Of a stretch of DNA of 47,705 bases, positions 33,313-42,090 are shown piece by piece. Numbering within the stretch: the first letter of the stretch is position 1; the number at the start of each line of letters is the position of its first letter. Below the pieces are notes generated by a model. It did no database searches, had not been told where the DNA came from, and was given only the letters and a program-made list of their open reading frames with translations. Origin of the DNA: an uncultured Bacteroidota bacterium (GTDB lineage Bacteria; Bacteroidota; Bacteroidia; Chitinophagales; Chitinophagaceae); the NCBI GenBank assembly GCA_903903635.1, contig CAIUZK010000260.1:1-47705 (forward strand). The letters run 5' to 3'. The position numbers and the translations under genes were made by a program.

Positions 33313-34077
33313 TCAATATGTATATCTGCCATCCAGGCTATAGGTTACGGGTAGTAGTTTGTGATTTTTTTCAAAATAATCGTATCCTGTTTTAAGATCT
33401 GCCCAGAATTGCTGACGAACCGGGTCTTTGGGGAACTCATGTTTCAGGTAGGCCATACCACTGTTTGTGAGCCGGGTAGGGTAGATATGCACCGGAATAT
33501 TCATTTGCCCGTTCAGGCGGGCATACAGGCAGATGGTATAGATCTCCTTTATCCCCTCATCGGTCATGGGCAGGCAGCCAATAGTTACGCACCCGCCATG
33601 CAAATAAATATCGCCACCCAACTTTCCCTTACCCATCATCTGGTCTACATAATTGGGGTAATTGAGTTTGAGTGAAAGCAGGTAGTCGCTATTGGAGTTG
33701 AATTCATCTATGAAATAAAAACCTTCGGGCACCTGTCGGTCTCCCTGCGATCTTTTGGGGCCCAGTTTACCCGAAATAGAACAGATGCGATATGTTTTGA
33801 TGAGCCTGTATTCACTGTTTTCATTCACCCTGGCCCATAATTCCAGGTCATTCTGCGATTTGAAAGCCCTCAGGAAAATATCCTTAGGCGGGTAAGGCAT
33901 ATTCTTTTTCCTGAAATCCCTGCCTGCCGAGTCGTAATACTTTTTCATGGCCTGCGAAACACGTGGAGAAGCCATCTGGGCATCACGGAATGCTTTGGCA
34001 TCTTCCTGACCCCAGGCACAATTTAAAATGCCATTTATAGCAATAAGGAACGTAGCATAAAATAATCTTCTGATCAT
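33313..34077 (-). CDS. YafK-like L,D-transpeptidase
   Basis: I place the start at 34077 (MIRRLFYATFLIAINGILN), giving 254 residues and a signal peptide; the frame continues upstream but without signal features, and it overlaps a terminator. The catalytic domain has LIKTYRICSISGKLGPKRSQGDRQVPEG, GGDIYLHGG and VTIGC, with the active cysteine and a Thr where many have Ser (S/TxGC), then LPMTDEGIKEIY. This is the YafK branch of the YkuD fold, which trims or cross-links peptidoglycan with L,D bonds. A C-terminal extension includes DYFEKNHKLLP. Confidence 0.86.
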   Translation of the reverse strand: MIRRLFYATFLIAINGILNCAWGQEDAKAFRDAQMASPRVSQAMKKYYDSAGRDFRKKNMPYPPKDIFLRAFKSQNDLELWARVNENSEYRLIKTYRICSISGKLGPKRSQGDRQVPEGFYFIDEFNSNSDYLLSLKLNYPNYVDQMMGKGKLGGDIYLHGGCVTIGCLPMTDEGIKEIYTICLYARLNGQMNIPVHIYPTRLTNSGMAYLKHEFPKDPVRQQFWADLKTGYDYFEKNHKLLPVTYSLDGRYTY

Positions 34078-34132
34078 GCAGGAAACAGGTATTCTGTGAG
34101 CTTTACAAATATAGGCCAACAATTCTGAAATC

Positions 34133-34176
34133 CTAAAACAACAAGAGAGGCCCACGAGCCTCTCTTGTTGTTTTAG
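34133..34176. terminator. 19-bp stem terminator
   Basis: CTAAAACAACAAGAGAGGC pairs with its exact complement (34158-34176) around a 6-nt loop. It terminates the Gly-rich T9SS gene on the minus strand and separates it from the YafK-like gene. Confidence 0.85.
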
Positions 34177-34189
34177 CTGTTAACATATA

Positions 34190-36226
34190 CTAATGACCCG
34201 AAACCAGATTGATTCTGCCTGAATAATTAATTGAGGCAGATTTAATGGTCAGCATATAAGTGCCATTGCTGAATTTACTGAGATCAATTTGTTCAGTGCC
34301 TTGTCCCTGGGTGTGCAATTTATTGCTATTGTACACTTCTTGTCCCAGTAGATTTATAACTAAAATACTGATCTTTTCAGTAGCCGTAATATTCCAGTTG
34401 ATATTCAGCAGGCCTTCGGTAGGATTAGGGAAAACGTTTATGGCTGAGCCGGTTGATGATACAGGCATAACATGTACCATAACCGGTGTAATGGTATGAG
34501 AAATTGTGTGCTGCACAAAGTTGATATTGGCAATGGTATCAATAGTGCTGGTTAAAGAAATACCGGTATATGGTGTTGTAGCATAATTTACAGCCTCAGG
34601 GTAAACCGAATAAGTCTGCCCAACCGGGAGGCTTCCAAAAGAGAAATTACCAGTTGAATTGGTATAAGTATGCTGCAGAATATTTCCTGCCGCATTCTTC
34701 AGGAAAACCAGAAGACCAACTGCAGGCACGGAGCCTGATGTGCCCTTATTGGCTCCTGTTGTTACATCGCCTGCTATAAAGCCAGGGCCGGATGTCACAG
34801 TGCCATAACCCATATTGATATCTGTACCATCATCCGATCCGGTACCATGATTTAAAACATTTGCAGAATGCCAGTATGCATTGCTGGTATGGTAGGTAGG
34901 TATATAGCCGGTGCTTGAGAATACTGCCGGATAAAATGCAGCTTTAACACGGTATGAATCAACAGGCGCGCCTAAAAACTGATAATAGAAGCTGGTTCCG
35001 TTGCCAACGAGGGATACCGAATCTATACCTGAAAGCATATGCGTTGCAGTATCATATTTTATCAGCCATACCTTTGTTGTTCCGGTAGAATCAACGGCGC
35101 CGCTGGTGTAATTGACATGCCCTGAAATCCGGTTAATTGTTGAGTCGGTAATAGCATGTGTTGCATAGCTTATTGTACCGCCACATGTCACAGCGTAAGA
35201 TATTGTTGCACTGCCGGCGCTAACCCCTGTTACTATTCCCGTTGTTGCGCCCACTGTGGCAACAGCAGTGTTGCTGCTGGTCCATGTGCCTCCTGTTATA
35301 GCATCAGTTAAGGTAATTGTACTTCCTGTATATACTAATGATGGCCCTGAAATCGTACCGGCTCCCGGGCATGGAAGTGTAATAATGCAATATCCGTTTC
35401 CTGTGCTGAATCCGCCTGTATTGGTAATGCCTGTAAGTATACCTGTTCCCGGCCCTGTAGTACAAGTAGTTCCGGTAGCCGGATAAGATGAACCGCCGCC
35501 GCCGCCGCCATAACCTGCTGAGCCGCCACCGGCCCAGCCACCGCCGCCACCGCCGCCATAACCTGCTGAGCCGCCACCGGCCCAGCCACCGCCGCCACCG
35601 CCGCCATAAATAAGACTGGTATTGCTGCCACCTATACCTAAAGTTCCTGAACCAGTGCCATAGCACGATGCCCCTGCTCCCGGTGTCGACAAATTAGCTC
35701 CGGATCCGGCATAGCAGGTAGAGATAGAACCACAGGAGTAACCAATTGAGCCAACATCACCTCCGGCATCACCGCCATTTTCCATATGAAAACCTCCGCA
35801 GTTGTAGCCACCGCCGCCACCGCCTGCACCCATTATCATCCGGTTGGTGAGTGCCGTGCCTCCAATACGAATATCTGTTCCGCCACCACCACCTGCGCCA
35901 TGAACATCGCCACTGCCACCGCCATTGTAACCACCTGCATTAACGCCGGTAGAGTGGTTTGCTCCGGCACCACCCACATAGATCTTCAATACCTCTCCGG
36001 CAGTTACGGCCAGCGTGCACTGAATGCGGCCACCCTTACCTCCGGTACTGGAGTCTGAGTTGCCACCCGATGCCCCTGCAAGGTCAATCAATACAGATGT
36101 ACAGCCGGCAGGAACTATATACGTTTGCGCTGCACCGGTATAGCTGAATGTAGTAGTTTGTGCCGATACTTTCTGATGGACAATCAGCATGCCAATCAGG
36201 AAAAGGATTTGATGGATTTTAGTCAT
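34190..36226 (-). CDS. Gly-rich T9SS-exported protein with Ig-like domains
   Basis: 678 residues: signal peptide 1-22; a glycine-rich domain like the ALK/LTK Gly-rich family (VYVGG, GGYNGGGSGD, GGTDIRIGG); a tandem 16-residue Gly/Trp/Tyr repeat; a BIG2-like Ig domain (GGTWTSSNTAVATVG, GIVTGVSAGSATISY); an SdrD-type or carboxypeptidase-regulatory region (GDVTTGANKGTSGS, PVGLLVFLKN); and a C-terminal T9SS domain (VFPNPTEGLLNINWN, FSNGTYMLTIKS). It is likely cell-surface or secreted, perhaps for gliding or adhesion. Function is inferred from architecture. Confidence 0.88.
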   Translation of the reverse strand: MTKIHQILFLIGMLIVHQKVSAQTTTFSYTGAAQTYIVPAGCTSVLIDLAGASGGNSDSSTGGKGGRIQCTLAVTAGEVLKIYVGGAGANHSTGVNAGGYNGGGSGDVHGAGGGGGTDIRIGGTALTNRMIMGAGGGGGGYNCGGFHMENGGDAGGDVGSIGYSCGSISTCYAGSGANLSTPGAGASCYGTGSGTLGIGGSNTSLIYGGGGGGGWAGGGSAGYGGGGGGGWAGGGSAGYGGGGGGSSYPATGTTCTTGPGTGILTGITNTGGFSTGNGYCIITLPCPGAGTISGPSLVYTGSTITLTDAITGGTWTSSNTAVATVGATTGIVTGVSAGSATISYAVTCGGTISYATHAITDSTINRISGHVNYTSGAVDSTGTTKVWLIKYDTATHMLSGIDSVSLVGNGTSFYYQFLGAPVDSYRVKAAFYPAVFSSTGYIPTYHTSNAYWHSANVLNHGTGSDDGTDINMGYGTVTSGPGFIAGDVTTGANKGTSGSVPAVGLLVFLKNAAGNILQHTYTNSTGNFSFGSLPVGQTYSVYPEAVNYATTPYTGISLTSTIDTIANINFVQHTISHTITPVMVHVMPVSSTGSAINVFPNPTEGLLNINWNITATEKISILVINLLGQEVYNSNKLHTQGQGTEQIDLSKFSNGTYMLTIKSASINYSGRINLVSGH
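35509..35607 (-). repeat. 48-bp tandem repeat inside the Gly-rich gene
   Basis: A 48-bp unit is repeated exactly (CAT markers at 35509, 35557 and 35605), coding a 16-residue Gly-Trp-Ala-Gly-Ser-Ala-Gly-Tyr block. Exact DNA identity suggests recent duplication or slippage; changes would keep the reading frame. Confidence 0.85.
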
Positions 36227-36425
36227 AAAATAATATTCAGAGGGTTAAAAATGAATGTTGTTTTTTGAAAAGAAAAAAAAGAAATATAATTTTTATCTAA
36301 GTTAAAGAATTATTTTGATATAGATAAACATTTTTATGATTATTTTTATAAATAACATTACGGGGTTTGCAGCCATCTTGCAATTGAACGAAAATCAAAC
36401 AAGGTTATTTTCATTTTTCAATTGT

Positions 36426-39161
36426 TTAAAGCCGTTCAAATTTCCGGGTTACAACGCCATTACTACCCCTTAATGTTATGAAGTACAGCCCGGCAGGCAG
36501 AAGATTAAGGTTTATTGTTGTACGGGGTTGGCTTAATGCCTGTTCATGCATAAGCTGGCCAACATCATTGGTAATCCTTAAAGAAGAGTATGCATCAACA
36601 TCAGTTGTAATGGTTATTTCTGATAGTACCGGGTTAGGATAAATTTCAACTTTATCTGCGATAGTGCCGTTCGTAGCCACATTAAGTAAGCCCGGTGAGC
36701 AACCAATAATATTCTCCACATTGTTGGTCATAACTGCGCCATTATAATCAAAATAAATACCTGCACGATTATTAATTGTGGTACCTGGCGCCAATGATGG
36801 TTTGGTGTTCACTGTATAAATTACGGCCCCGGTACATTTACCGTGATGAGTACTATCTAATAGCTTAATTCCGGGCAAGTCGAATTTAATAATGTTATAA
36901 ACGCCATCATTTATCTGGTACATATTCATCGCAGCAGATGATAGTATAATCCTTACTGACCTGGGATCAACATTTGCAGAAAGTGTATCGAGAATATAAA
37001 TATTGAACGCTGTATCGGTTCCGGTATTTTCGAAATTAATTGTGTATTGTAACTGGTTAGGGGTTAATCCTGATGCAAGGCAACCAGCCGGTGATACCCA
37101 CATTTCATTAGGGTCGCAGGAAGCATGAACGGTTTCATACTCAACGCAGTTATTATTGGCAGGGTGAGTGTCTCCGGTTACAGGTGATATATCTGTATGC
37201 TCCTGTACCGTATCGCCTGAGGGTACAAAACCAGTCAGTGGATTACACAAAAGTGAGAAATATAAACTGAGTGGCGCTGATACGGTTGGTGCAATACTTG
37301 CTATATTCCAGGTCAGCGTATTGCCTGAAGCAGTTGTTGGCACCGGGATAGCATTGCCTGTATAAATATATTTAGGGCTGAAATGAAGCGTTACGGTACC
37401 ATTCGACGAAAGACACCCATTATTGTTCACATATACATTGCCCCACTGGTCATTCATACCGCTTACTGGTACAATTGAGTTTACCTGGAGGTCGAAGCTG
37501 CTCAATGAAGTGCAACCAAAACCAAGATACTTTGTACCTGTATTATAAGTGACTGACTGTAGTGTATCTCTGATAATACCCGACGACGGACATATTGGAT
37601 TCATACTGCCGGGCGAAGAAATTACTTTGAATGAATATACATCACCAGGTGCGCCATATGCTGTATAATAGAATCCGCTGGTGGCTGATATTGTATCTAC
37701 CGGAATCCCGTTTGAATCGACTTCTGTAAGCGACGGCAGTGCGATGAGCGGGTCAGTGCCTTTATCAAATATACAGTTGCCGTTTACATCATTATAATAC
37801 CTGACTGAAAAGGTATTACAATGTTTAAACTCATAGGTGTAATTAAGTGAATCGACTACTGAAGTGCCGTTAGATAAAACCGTTTTGAGTGAATAGTTTC
37901 CCGGATGTATATAACTATGCGTAAATGATGTGGATGCCAATGTCCCGTATGTAGGAACAGGGGTTGCTGTATCTGCAGACCCATCCCCAAACCAGGTCTT
38001 TACGGTCATGCCGGGTAGGTAGCTGTTTATCTGAACATTTAATTGAGGTCCGCTGCATGCTTCATTTACATTTATTGAAAAACTTCCGGCTGAGAATGTG
38101 GTATGAAATGAAGTTACTATAAACACTTTATTGACCGAGTAGTCAGCTACATAAATGTTTCCAAGGTTATCAGCGACTATTCCCCGGTTATCTGTCAACA
38201 GGTAGTTTGTTGCCGGCACACCTTCAGAAAACGGAAGGACGCCGATGCCGCCTGTACTGGCAAAGAGTGTATTGGCGTGAGTAATTCCATCTATTTTTCT
38301 GATGGAATTAGATTGCTCACTTATGTAAATATTGCCGGCAAAATCAGGGCATACAGCAAAAATATACGGTGCTACTGCCGTATCAAATCCCATTGCATTA
38401 TATACAAGTCCGGACGGTGTAATCTTTAATGCAAATTGGCCACCGCCGTCCTGGCAATATAAATTTCCAGCCGCATCGCAAATCATTTGGGTGATATTGG
38501 TTAAATCTATTGAAGTTGCCGGTGCGCCACCAGTGACGAAATTAGTACTCCCGCCCCCGGCTATTGTGGTAATAATTCCATATGCATCTACTTTACGTAT
38601 AACATGGTTGCTGACATCACCTAAATATACATTGCCAAACGCATCACTTGCTACCGACATAATGTTAGATAACCTTGCAGCAGTGGCAGGACCGCCATCT
38701 CCTGAATAACCCAAAGTTCCGGTACCGGCAAAGGTTGAAATGATGCCCGTTGGGCTCACCATACGAACCACATCGTTGCCATAGTCTGCAATATACAGGT
38801 TGCCTGCCGCATCGCAGCATACACCGTGAGGAAAATGTATGGAGGCATCTGTTGCCGGGCCGCCATCACCTGTATAGGCCATGACGCCATTGCCGGCTAC
38901 AGTGGTGATGATATGAGTTACTGCATCTACTTTCCTTACCCTTGAATTACTGAAGTCGGCGATATACAAATTATTATGTGCATCAAGGCAGATCGCTATT
39001 GGAGCATATAATTGCGCTTCATTTGCCGGGCCGCCATCTCCCATATAGCCGCCCCCGGTCAATACCCCGGCAACTGTATATATATGCCCGTTTTGTCCTT
39101 CGGCGTTTGCAGAAATCAGCAACAGGAAGCTAATAAATGCGGCATAGATTATGCTTTTCAT
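36426..39161 (-). CDS. NHL-repeat T9SS-exported protein
   Basis: 911 residues: signal peptide 1-22; five or six NHL-type beta-propeller repeats with the pattern GDGGPATxAxLxxPxGV then GNLYIADxxNxxVRKV; a PKD-like domain (WFGDGSADTATPVPTYG, TSFTHSYIHPGNYSLKTV); a region with FNIYILDTLSANVDPRSVRI typical of conserved-repeat (DUF11-like) stalk domains; and a T9SS type A tail (IYPNPVLSEITITTDV, LPAGLYFITLRGSNG). NHL propellers bind ligands; it is likely surface-exposed. Confidence 0.9.
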   Translation of the reverse strand: MKSIIYAAFISFLLLISANAEGQNGHIYTVAGVLTGGGYMGDGGPANEAQLYAPIAICLDAHNNLYIADFSNSRVRKVDAVTHIITTVAGNGVMAYTGDGGPATDASIHFPHGVCCDAAGNLYIADYGNDVVRMVSPTGIISTFAGTGTLGYSGDGGPATAARLSNIMSVASDAFGNVYLGDVSNHVIRKVDAYGIITTIAGGGSTNFVTGGAPATSIDLTNITQMICDAAGNLYCQDGGGQFALKITPSGLVYNAMGFDTAVAPYIFAVCPDFAGNIYISEQSNSIRKIDGITHANTLFASTGGIGVLPFSEGVPATNYLLTDNRGIVADNLGNIYVADYSVNKVFIVTSFHTTFSAGSFSINVNEACSGPQLNVQINSYLPGMTVKTWFGDGSADTATPVPTYGTLASTSFTHSYIHPGNYSLKTVLSNGTSVVDSLNYTYEFKHCNTFSVRYYNDVNGNCIFDKGTDPLIALPSLTEVDSNGIPVDTISATSGFYYTAYGAPGDVYSFKVISSPGSMNPICPSSGIIRDTLQSVTYNTGTKYLGFGCTSLSSFDLQVNSIVPVSGMNDQWGNVYVNNNGCLSSNGTVTLHFSPKYIYTGNAIPVPTTASGNTLTWNIASIAPTVSAPLSLYFSLLCNPLTGFVPSGDTVQEHTDISPVTGDTHPANNNCVEYETVHASCDPNEMWVSPAGCLASGLTPNQLQYTINFENTGTDTAFNIYILDTLSANVDPRSVRIILSSAAMNMYQINDGVYNIIKFDLPGIKLLDSTHHGKCTGAVIYTVNTKPSLAPGTTINNRAGIYFDYNGAVMTNNVENIIGCSPGLLNVATNGTIADKVEIYPNPVLSEITITTDVDAYSSLRITNDVGQLMHEQALSQPRTTINLNLLPAGLYFITLRGSNGVVTRKFERL

Positions 39162-39371
39162 AAACTAAGGATATGGTTACTTACAATGTAAATATAATAT
39201 AAAATATGGATAGCTAATTAAAGTTTTATTTTTTCAACCATTCCCGGTTCCCGGAAATAGTGGTATAGCTATAGCCTCACAATGAACTATTGAAATTTCC
39301 TGCCTGATAATCCTGCCTTGATTAGTGTAATTCATGGTAACGCACATTTTGATTGAAAAGCGTAAGTAGTA

Positions 39372-40430
39372 TCATGAAGCAAAATACGGTCTCACATCAA
39401 TCTTTTGTGTGCGCGATTTAAGAAATACCATTACTTCTTCATCGTTTTTAAACCGGTTGCCTATGTTTACAAAGTGTTTTGCCAGCAGATCATAGCGGTT
39501 CCTGACAAGGTAAATGAATACATGCAGAAAATGAATGCCATCAAATACAACTGCATTGTTTTGGGCATATTCGTTTATTGTGTTCTTAAAGTAGGTTGGG
39601 TGCTCTGTCCAGTGAATGTTGGCATCAATATGGTGGCTGATATGGTAACCGTCATTCCAGCATTTTACGTTGTATTTGGTGTTGATGCAGGTTACACTGT
39701 TTTTATAGGCATTATTGGGGTCTGCAGCATCTACAAATGCATGCTGGGCCCAGTTGCCTGTCATGGCTATAATCCGGAATGTAAAAAATGGCAGAATGAA
39801 AACCACAAGGGTTGCCGGCCAGTTGATATAGCAAAGGCCGATGCACATCAGAATGAAAAGCAATTCACCCCTCACAGAGCGGTAGAGCAGGCGTTTACGT
39901 TTCTTGCGCACAAAGTAGCTGCATAAATGATAGATACCCATAAACAGGAATGTACCTAGGTAGATGGTGAAATCACCCAGGCTGTCCCGCTGAAATTTCA
40001 TGGTTGAGCTTTCATCTTCGGGCATATTGTTTTCGGGATGATGCATGCCTACATGATGGGTGTAATAGGTCTCCGGGGTCTGTCCGAAAAAAGGCCCGAT
40101 TACCCATGGCAGGTAAAAGTTGAGCAGGCTGTATTGCTGTTTGAACCAGGCCCGGTGACTCGTGCAGTGCATCATGAGTCCATAAGGCCCTTTAAACACA
40201 ATATTGTTGAAGTATTGATAAGCTATTGCAGCTAGCCACCATAGCCATGACGGCAATCCAGGTATGAACAATAAAATGGCAAGAGGAATGAGCGTAGCCG
40301 TAATTTTTAGTGTAAGGTGCACAAAGGGCAGGTCGCGTTCATCGCGTATTAATGAAACAAAAAATCGATCGATGCTGCCCGATGGTTTTGCAGCACTTAC
40401 AGGATCAGTAATTTCGGCTAATAGCTTCAT
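39372..40430 (-). CDS. Membrane fatty acid desaturase-like protein
   Basis: 352 residues with several membrane helices and the three histidine boxes of the membrane desaturase/hydroxylase family: HCTSHRAW, HHVGMHHPENN and HISHHIDANIHWTEHP. These bind a di-iron centre that oxidises lipid acyl chains or carotenoids. The substrate is unknown. It is transcribed alone, with a terminator (40440-40471) upstream that ends the neighbouring pair. Confidence 0.9.
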   Translation of the reverse strand: MKLLAEITDPVSAAKPSGSIDRFFVSLIRDERDLPFVHLTLKITATLIPLAILLFIPGLPSWLWWLAAIAYQYFNNIVFKGPYGLMMHCTSHRAWFKQQYSLLNFYLPWVIGPFFGQTPETYYTHHVGMHHPENNMPEDESSTMKFQRDSLGDFTIYLGTFLFMGIYHLCSYFVRKKRKRLLYRSVRGELLFILMCIGLCYINWPATLVVFILPFFTFRIIAMTGNWAQHAFVDAADPNNAYKNSVTCINTKYNVKCWNDGYHISHHIDANIHWTEHPTYFKNTINEYAQNNAVVFDGIHFLHVFIYLVRNRYDLLAKHFVNIGNRFKNDEEVMVFLKSRTQKIDVRPYFAS

Positions 40431-40439
40431 CCAAAAAAC

Positions 40440-40471
40440 AAAATAGTCTTACTGCAAGGTAAGACTATTTT
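40440..40471. terminator. Terminator of the lipoprotein pair
   Basis: AAAATAGTCTTAC pairs perfectly with GTAAGACTATTTT around TGCAAG; on the minus strand it is followed by TTTTGTTTTTTGG. Confidence 0.8.
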
Positions 40472-40517
40472 AATAAGAGATGTATGTTGCTTTTGGTTGA
40501 TTCAATGGCACTAAAGC

Positions 40518-40991
40518 CTATTGAAATACCAGCCGGGCATGTGTTACAAATTGCTGAATAGTTGACGTAGTTCCTGAAAGGTCGGCCTGGAAGCGCCAGC
40601 GGTAAACTGTCCCATTGACGGAGGCTCTCACATCAGTAAAGCCTGCATCGGGAAATACATTCCCGATACTTTGATTATCCATACCCAATAATTCCGAAGG
40701 TATGTTGTTTAGCAAATCGCTTACCAACTGGTACTTATCAGCACTGCACTGAATGTTGAAATTAAATTTATTGATGTCGGTGGGTATGGCGCCATAGGGC
40801 ACTGTACTGTCCATCTTTAGTTGTCCATTGTTGATAAGGTAATAAGTCAGTACAGGGTAAGCAACAAATCCCCCCGCCATTCCAATGACCATATAATCGC
40901 CGGTGACGGGATGTGAAGATTCTTTGCGTGCACAGGATGTGCCATTAATAAGCACCGCCAAAAGAAGTAAAATGGAAAGTGTGTGCTTCAT
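40518..40991 (-). CDS. Small lipoprotein (paralogue 2 of a tandem pair)
   Basis: 157 residues with lipobox GTSCARK. GDYMVIGMAGGF, YYLINNGQL, KFNFN, LVSDLLNNIPSELL, SIGNVFPDAGFTDVRASVNGT and the final WRFQADL pattern align with the protein encoded just upstream. No known family. The two genes are 6 bp apart, so they are co-transcribed and arose by duplication. Confidence 0.8.
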   Translation of the reverse strand: MKHTLSILLLLAVLINGTSCARKESSHPVTGDYMVIGMAGGFVAYPVLTYYLINNGQLKMDSTVPYGAIPTDINKFNFNIQCSADKYQLVSDLLNNIPSELLGMDNQSIGNVFPDAGFTDVRASVNGTVYRWRFQADLSGTTSTIQQFVTHARLVFQ

Positions 40992-40997
40992 ATGCTA

Positions 40998-41459
40998 TTA
41001 ATAAAGGGAATTAATTGTTGCCAGAAATTGCTTAACCTCAGGGCTATTGCCATCCTGGCCACATTCAAAATGCCATACATGCAGTGTGCCATTGATACAT
41101 GCCCTCACATCCCTGTAGCCGCAATCGGGGTAAGACAGGCCAATCGATATTGCAGAACTATTCAGCAATTCAGCGGGTATATTAGCCATTAAGTCTTTCA
41201 CGAGATTATATTTGGAAGCTGGCATTACAGTGCTGAAATCAAATTTAGTATTGTCATCCGTCAATTGATCAATTTTGCTCGCTTTCCTTAATTGACCATT
41301 ATCTATCAGGTAATATTCGGAAAGCGGCACAGGCCCTGCCAATCCGCCGGTATAGCCTATGATCATATAATCGCCTGATAGCGAGAATTTGTGGTTGCAC
41401 TTCTGGCAAGATGAAATGCCAATTGTTATCAGCAGCAAAAAGGAAAGGACTATTTTCAT
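40998..41459 (-). CDS. Small lipoprotein (paralogue 1 of a tandem pair)
   Basis: 153 residues with a lipobox around ISSCQKC. GDYMIIGYTGG, YYLIDNGQL, KFDFS, LVKDLMANIPAELL, SIGLSYPDCGYRDVRACINGT and WHFECGQ match the downstream gene. It has two extra cysteines (C in PDCGY and RAC) not shared by its partner, which may form a disulfide. Unknown function. Confidence 0.8.
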   Translation of the reverse strand: MKIVLSFLLLITIGISSCQKCNHKFSLSGDYMIIGYTGGLAGPVPLSEYYLIDNGQLRKASKIDQLTDDNTKFDFSTVMPASKYNLVKDLMANIPAELLNSSAISIGLSYPDCGYRDVRACINGTLHVWHFECGQDGNSPEVKQFLATINSLY

Positions 41460-41576
41460 AAATAAGATTTTAGTGAATCAGAACAAGCGAATTTGATCCG
41501 GTTTTATTATTGGATAGAATAAAATTAGGAAAATATTACTATATCTGCAAAAATAGAATTGACCAAACAAAAAAAA

Positions 41577-41600
41577 GCCAATCTTTTTGAAGAGATTGGC
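41577..41600 (-). terminator. Terminator of trxA
   Basis: GCCAATCT pairs with AGATTGGC around an 8-nt loop. On the minus strand it is followed by a TTTTTTT tract. Confidence 0.75.
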
Positions 41601-41630
41601 CCATTAATTATTTACCCGTTGACTATTATT

Positions 41631-41951
41631 TTAGGACAAATGTTTGTTTATCTTTTTGTCGAAAACATGCTTTGGAGCAGCTCCTAATTGCTTGTCTACT
41701 ACCTCGCCGTTTTTAATGAAAAGGATGCATGGAATGCTTGTAATGCCATACTTTACAGATGTTTCCGGATTTTCGTCTACATTCATTTTGCCTACATTCA
41801 CTTTACCATGAAATTCTTTGTGCAGGGCATCTATGGTAGGGCCGAGCTGGAGACATGGACCACACCATGGGGCCCAGAAATCAATAACTGTAAGCTTGTC
41901 AGCTTTTATAACGTGCGATTCAAAATTCGAATCTGTGTATACTTCTGCCAT
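41631..41951 (-). CDS. trxA: Thioredoxin
   Basis: 106 residues from MAEVYTDSNFESHVI, a normal cytosolic thioredoxin length. The frame is open further upstream, but those residues do not look like thioredoxin. Active site W-C30-G-P-C33 after DFWAP, the cis-Pro loop TSIPCILF and a conserved GA-K C-terminal region. It reduces disulfides in cytosolic proteins with electrons from TrxB (31200-32138). It appears monocistronic, with a terminator directly downstream. Confidence 0.95.
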   Translation of the reverse strand: MAEVYTDSNFESHVIKADKLTVIDFWAPWCGPCLQLGPTIDALHKEFHGKVNVGKMNVDENPETSVKYGITSIPCILFIKNGEVVDKQLGAAPKHVFDKKINKHLS

Positions 41952-42090
41952 TATTATATTTTTAGAGTTGATTTTAAAATGAAGCACGAAGTTAAACCAA
42001 TAAACATTGCTGTGTAAATAGAATAGCGATATGCGGCCATAATCTATGCACATACTATTCACATTTTTAACATCCCATTATGGGTATATA

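Noticed and set aside
35335..35631. Ala/Val-rich and Arg/Trp-rich frames in the Gly-rich gene
   Set aside because: They are out-of-frame readings of the GCC/GGC repeat; the T9SS protein has signal peptide, domains and sorting tail in its own frame.
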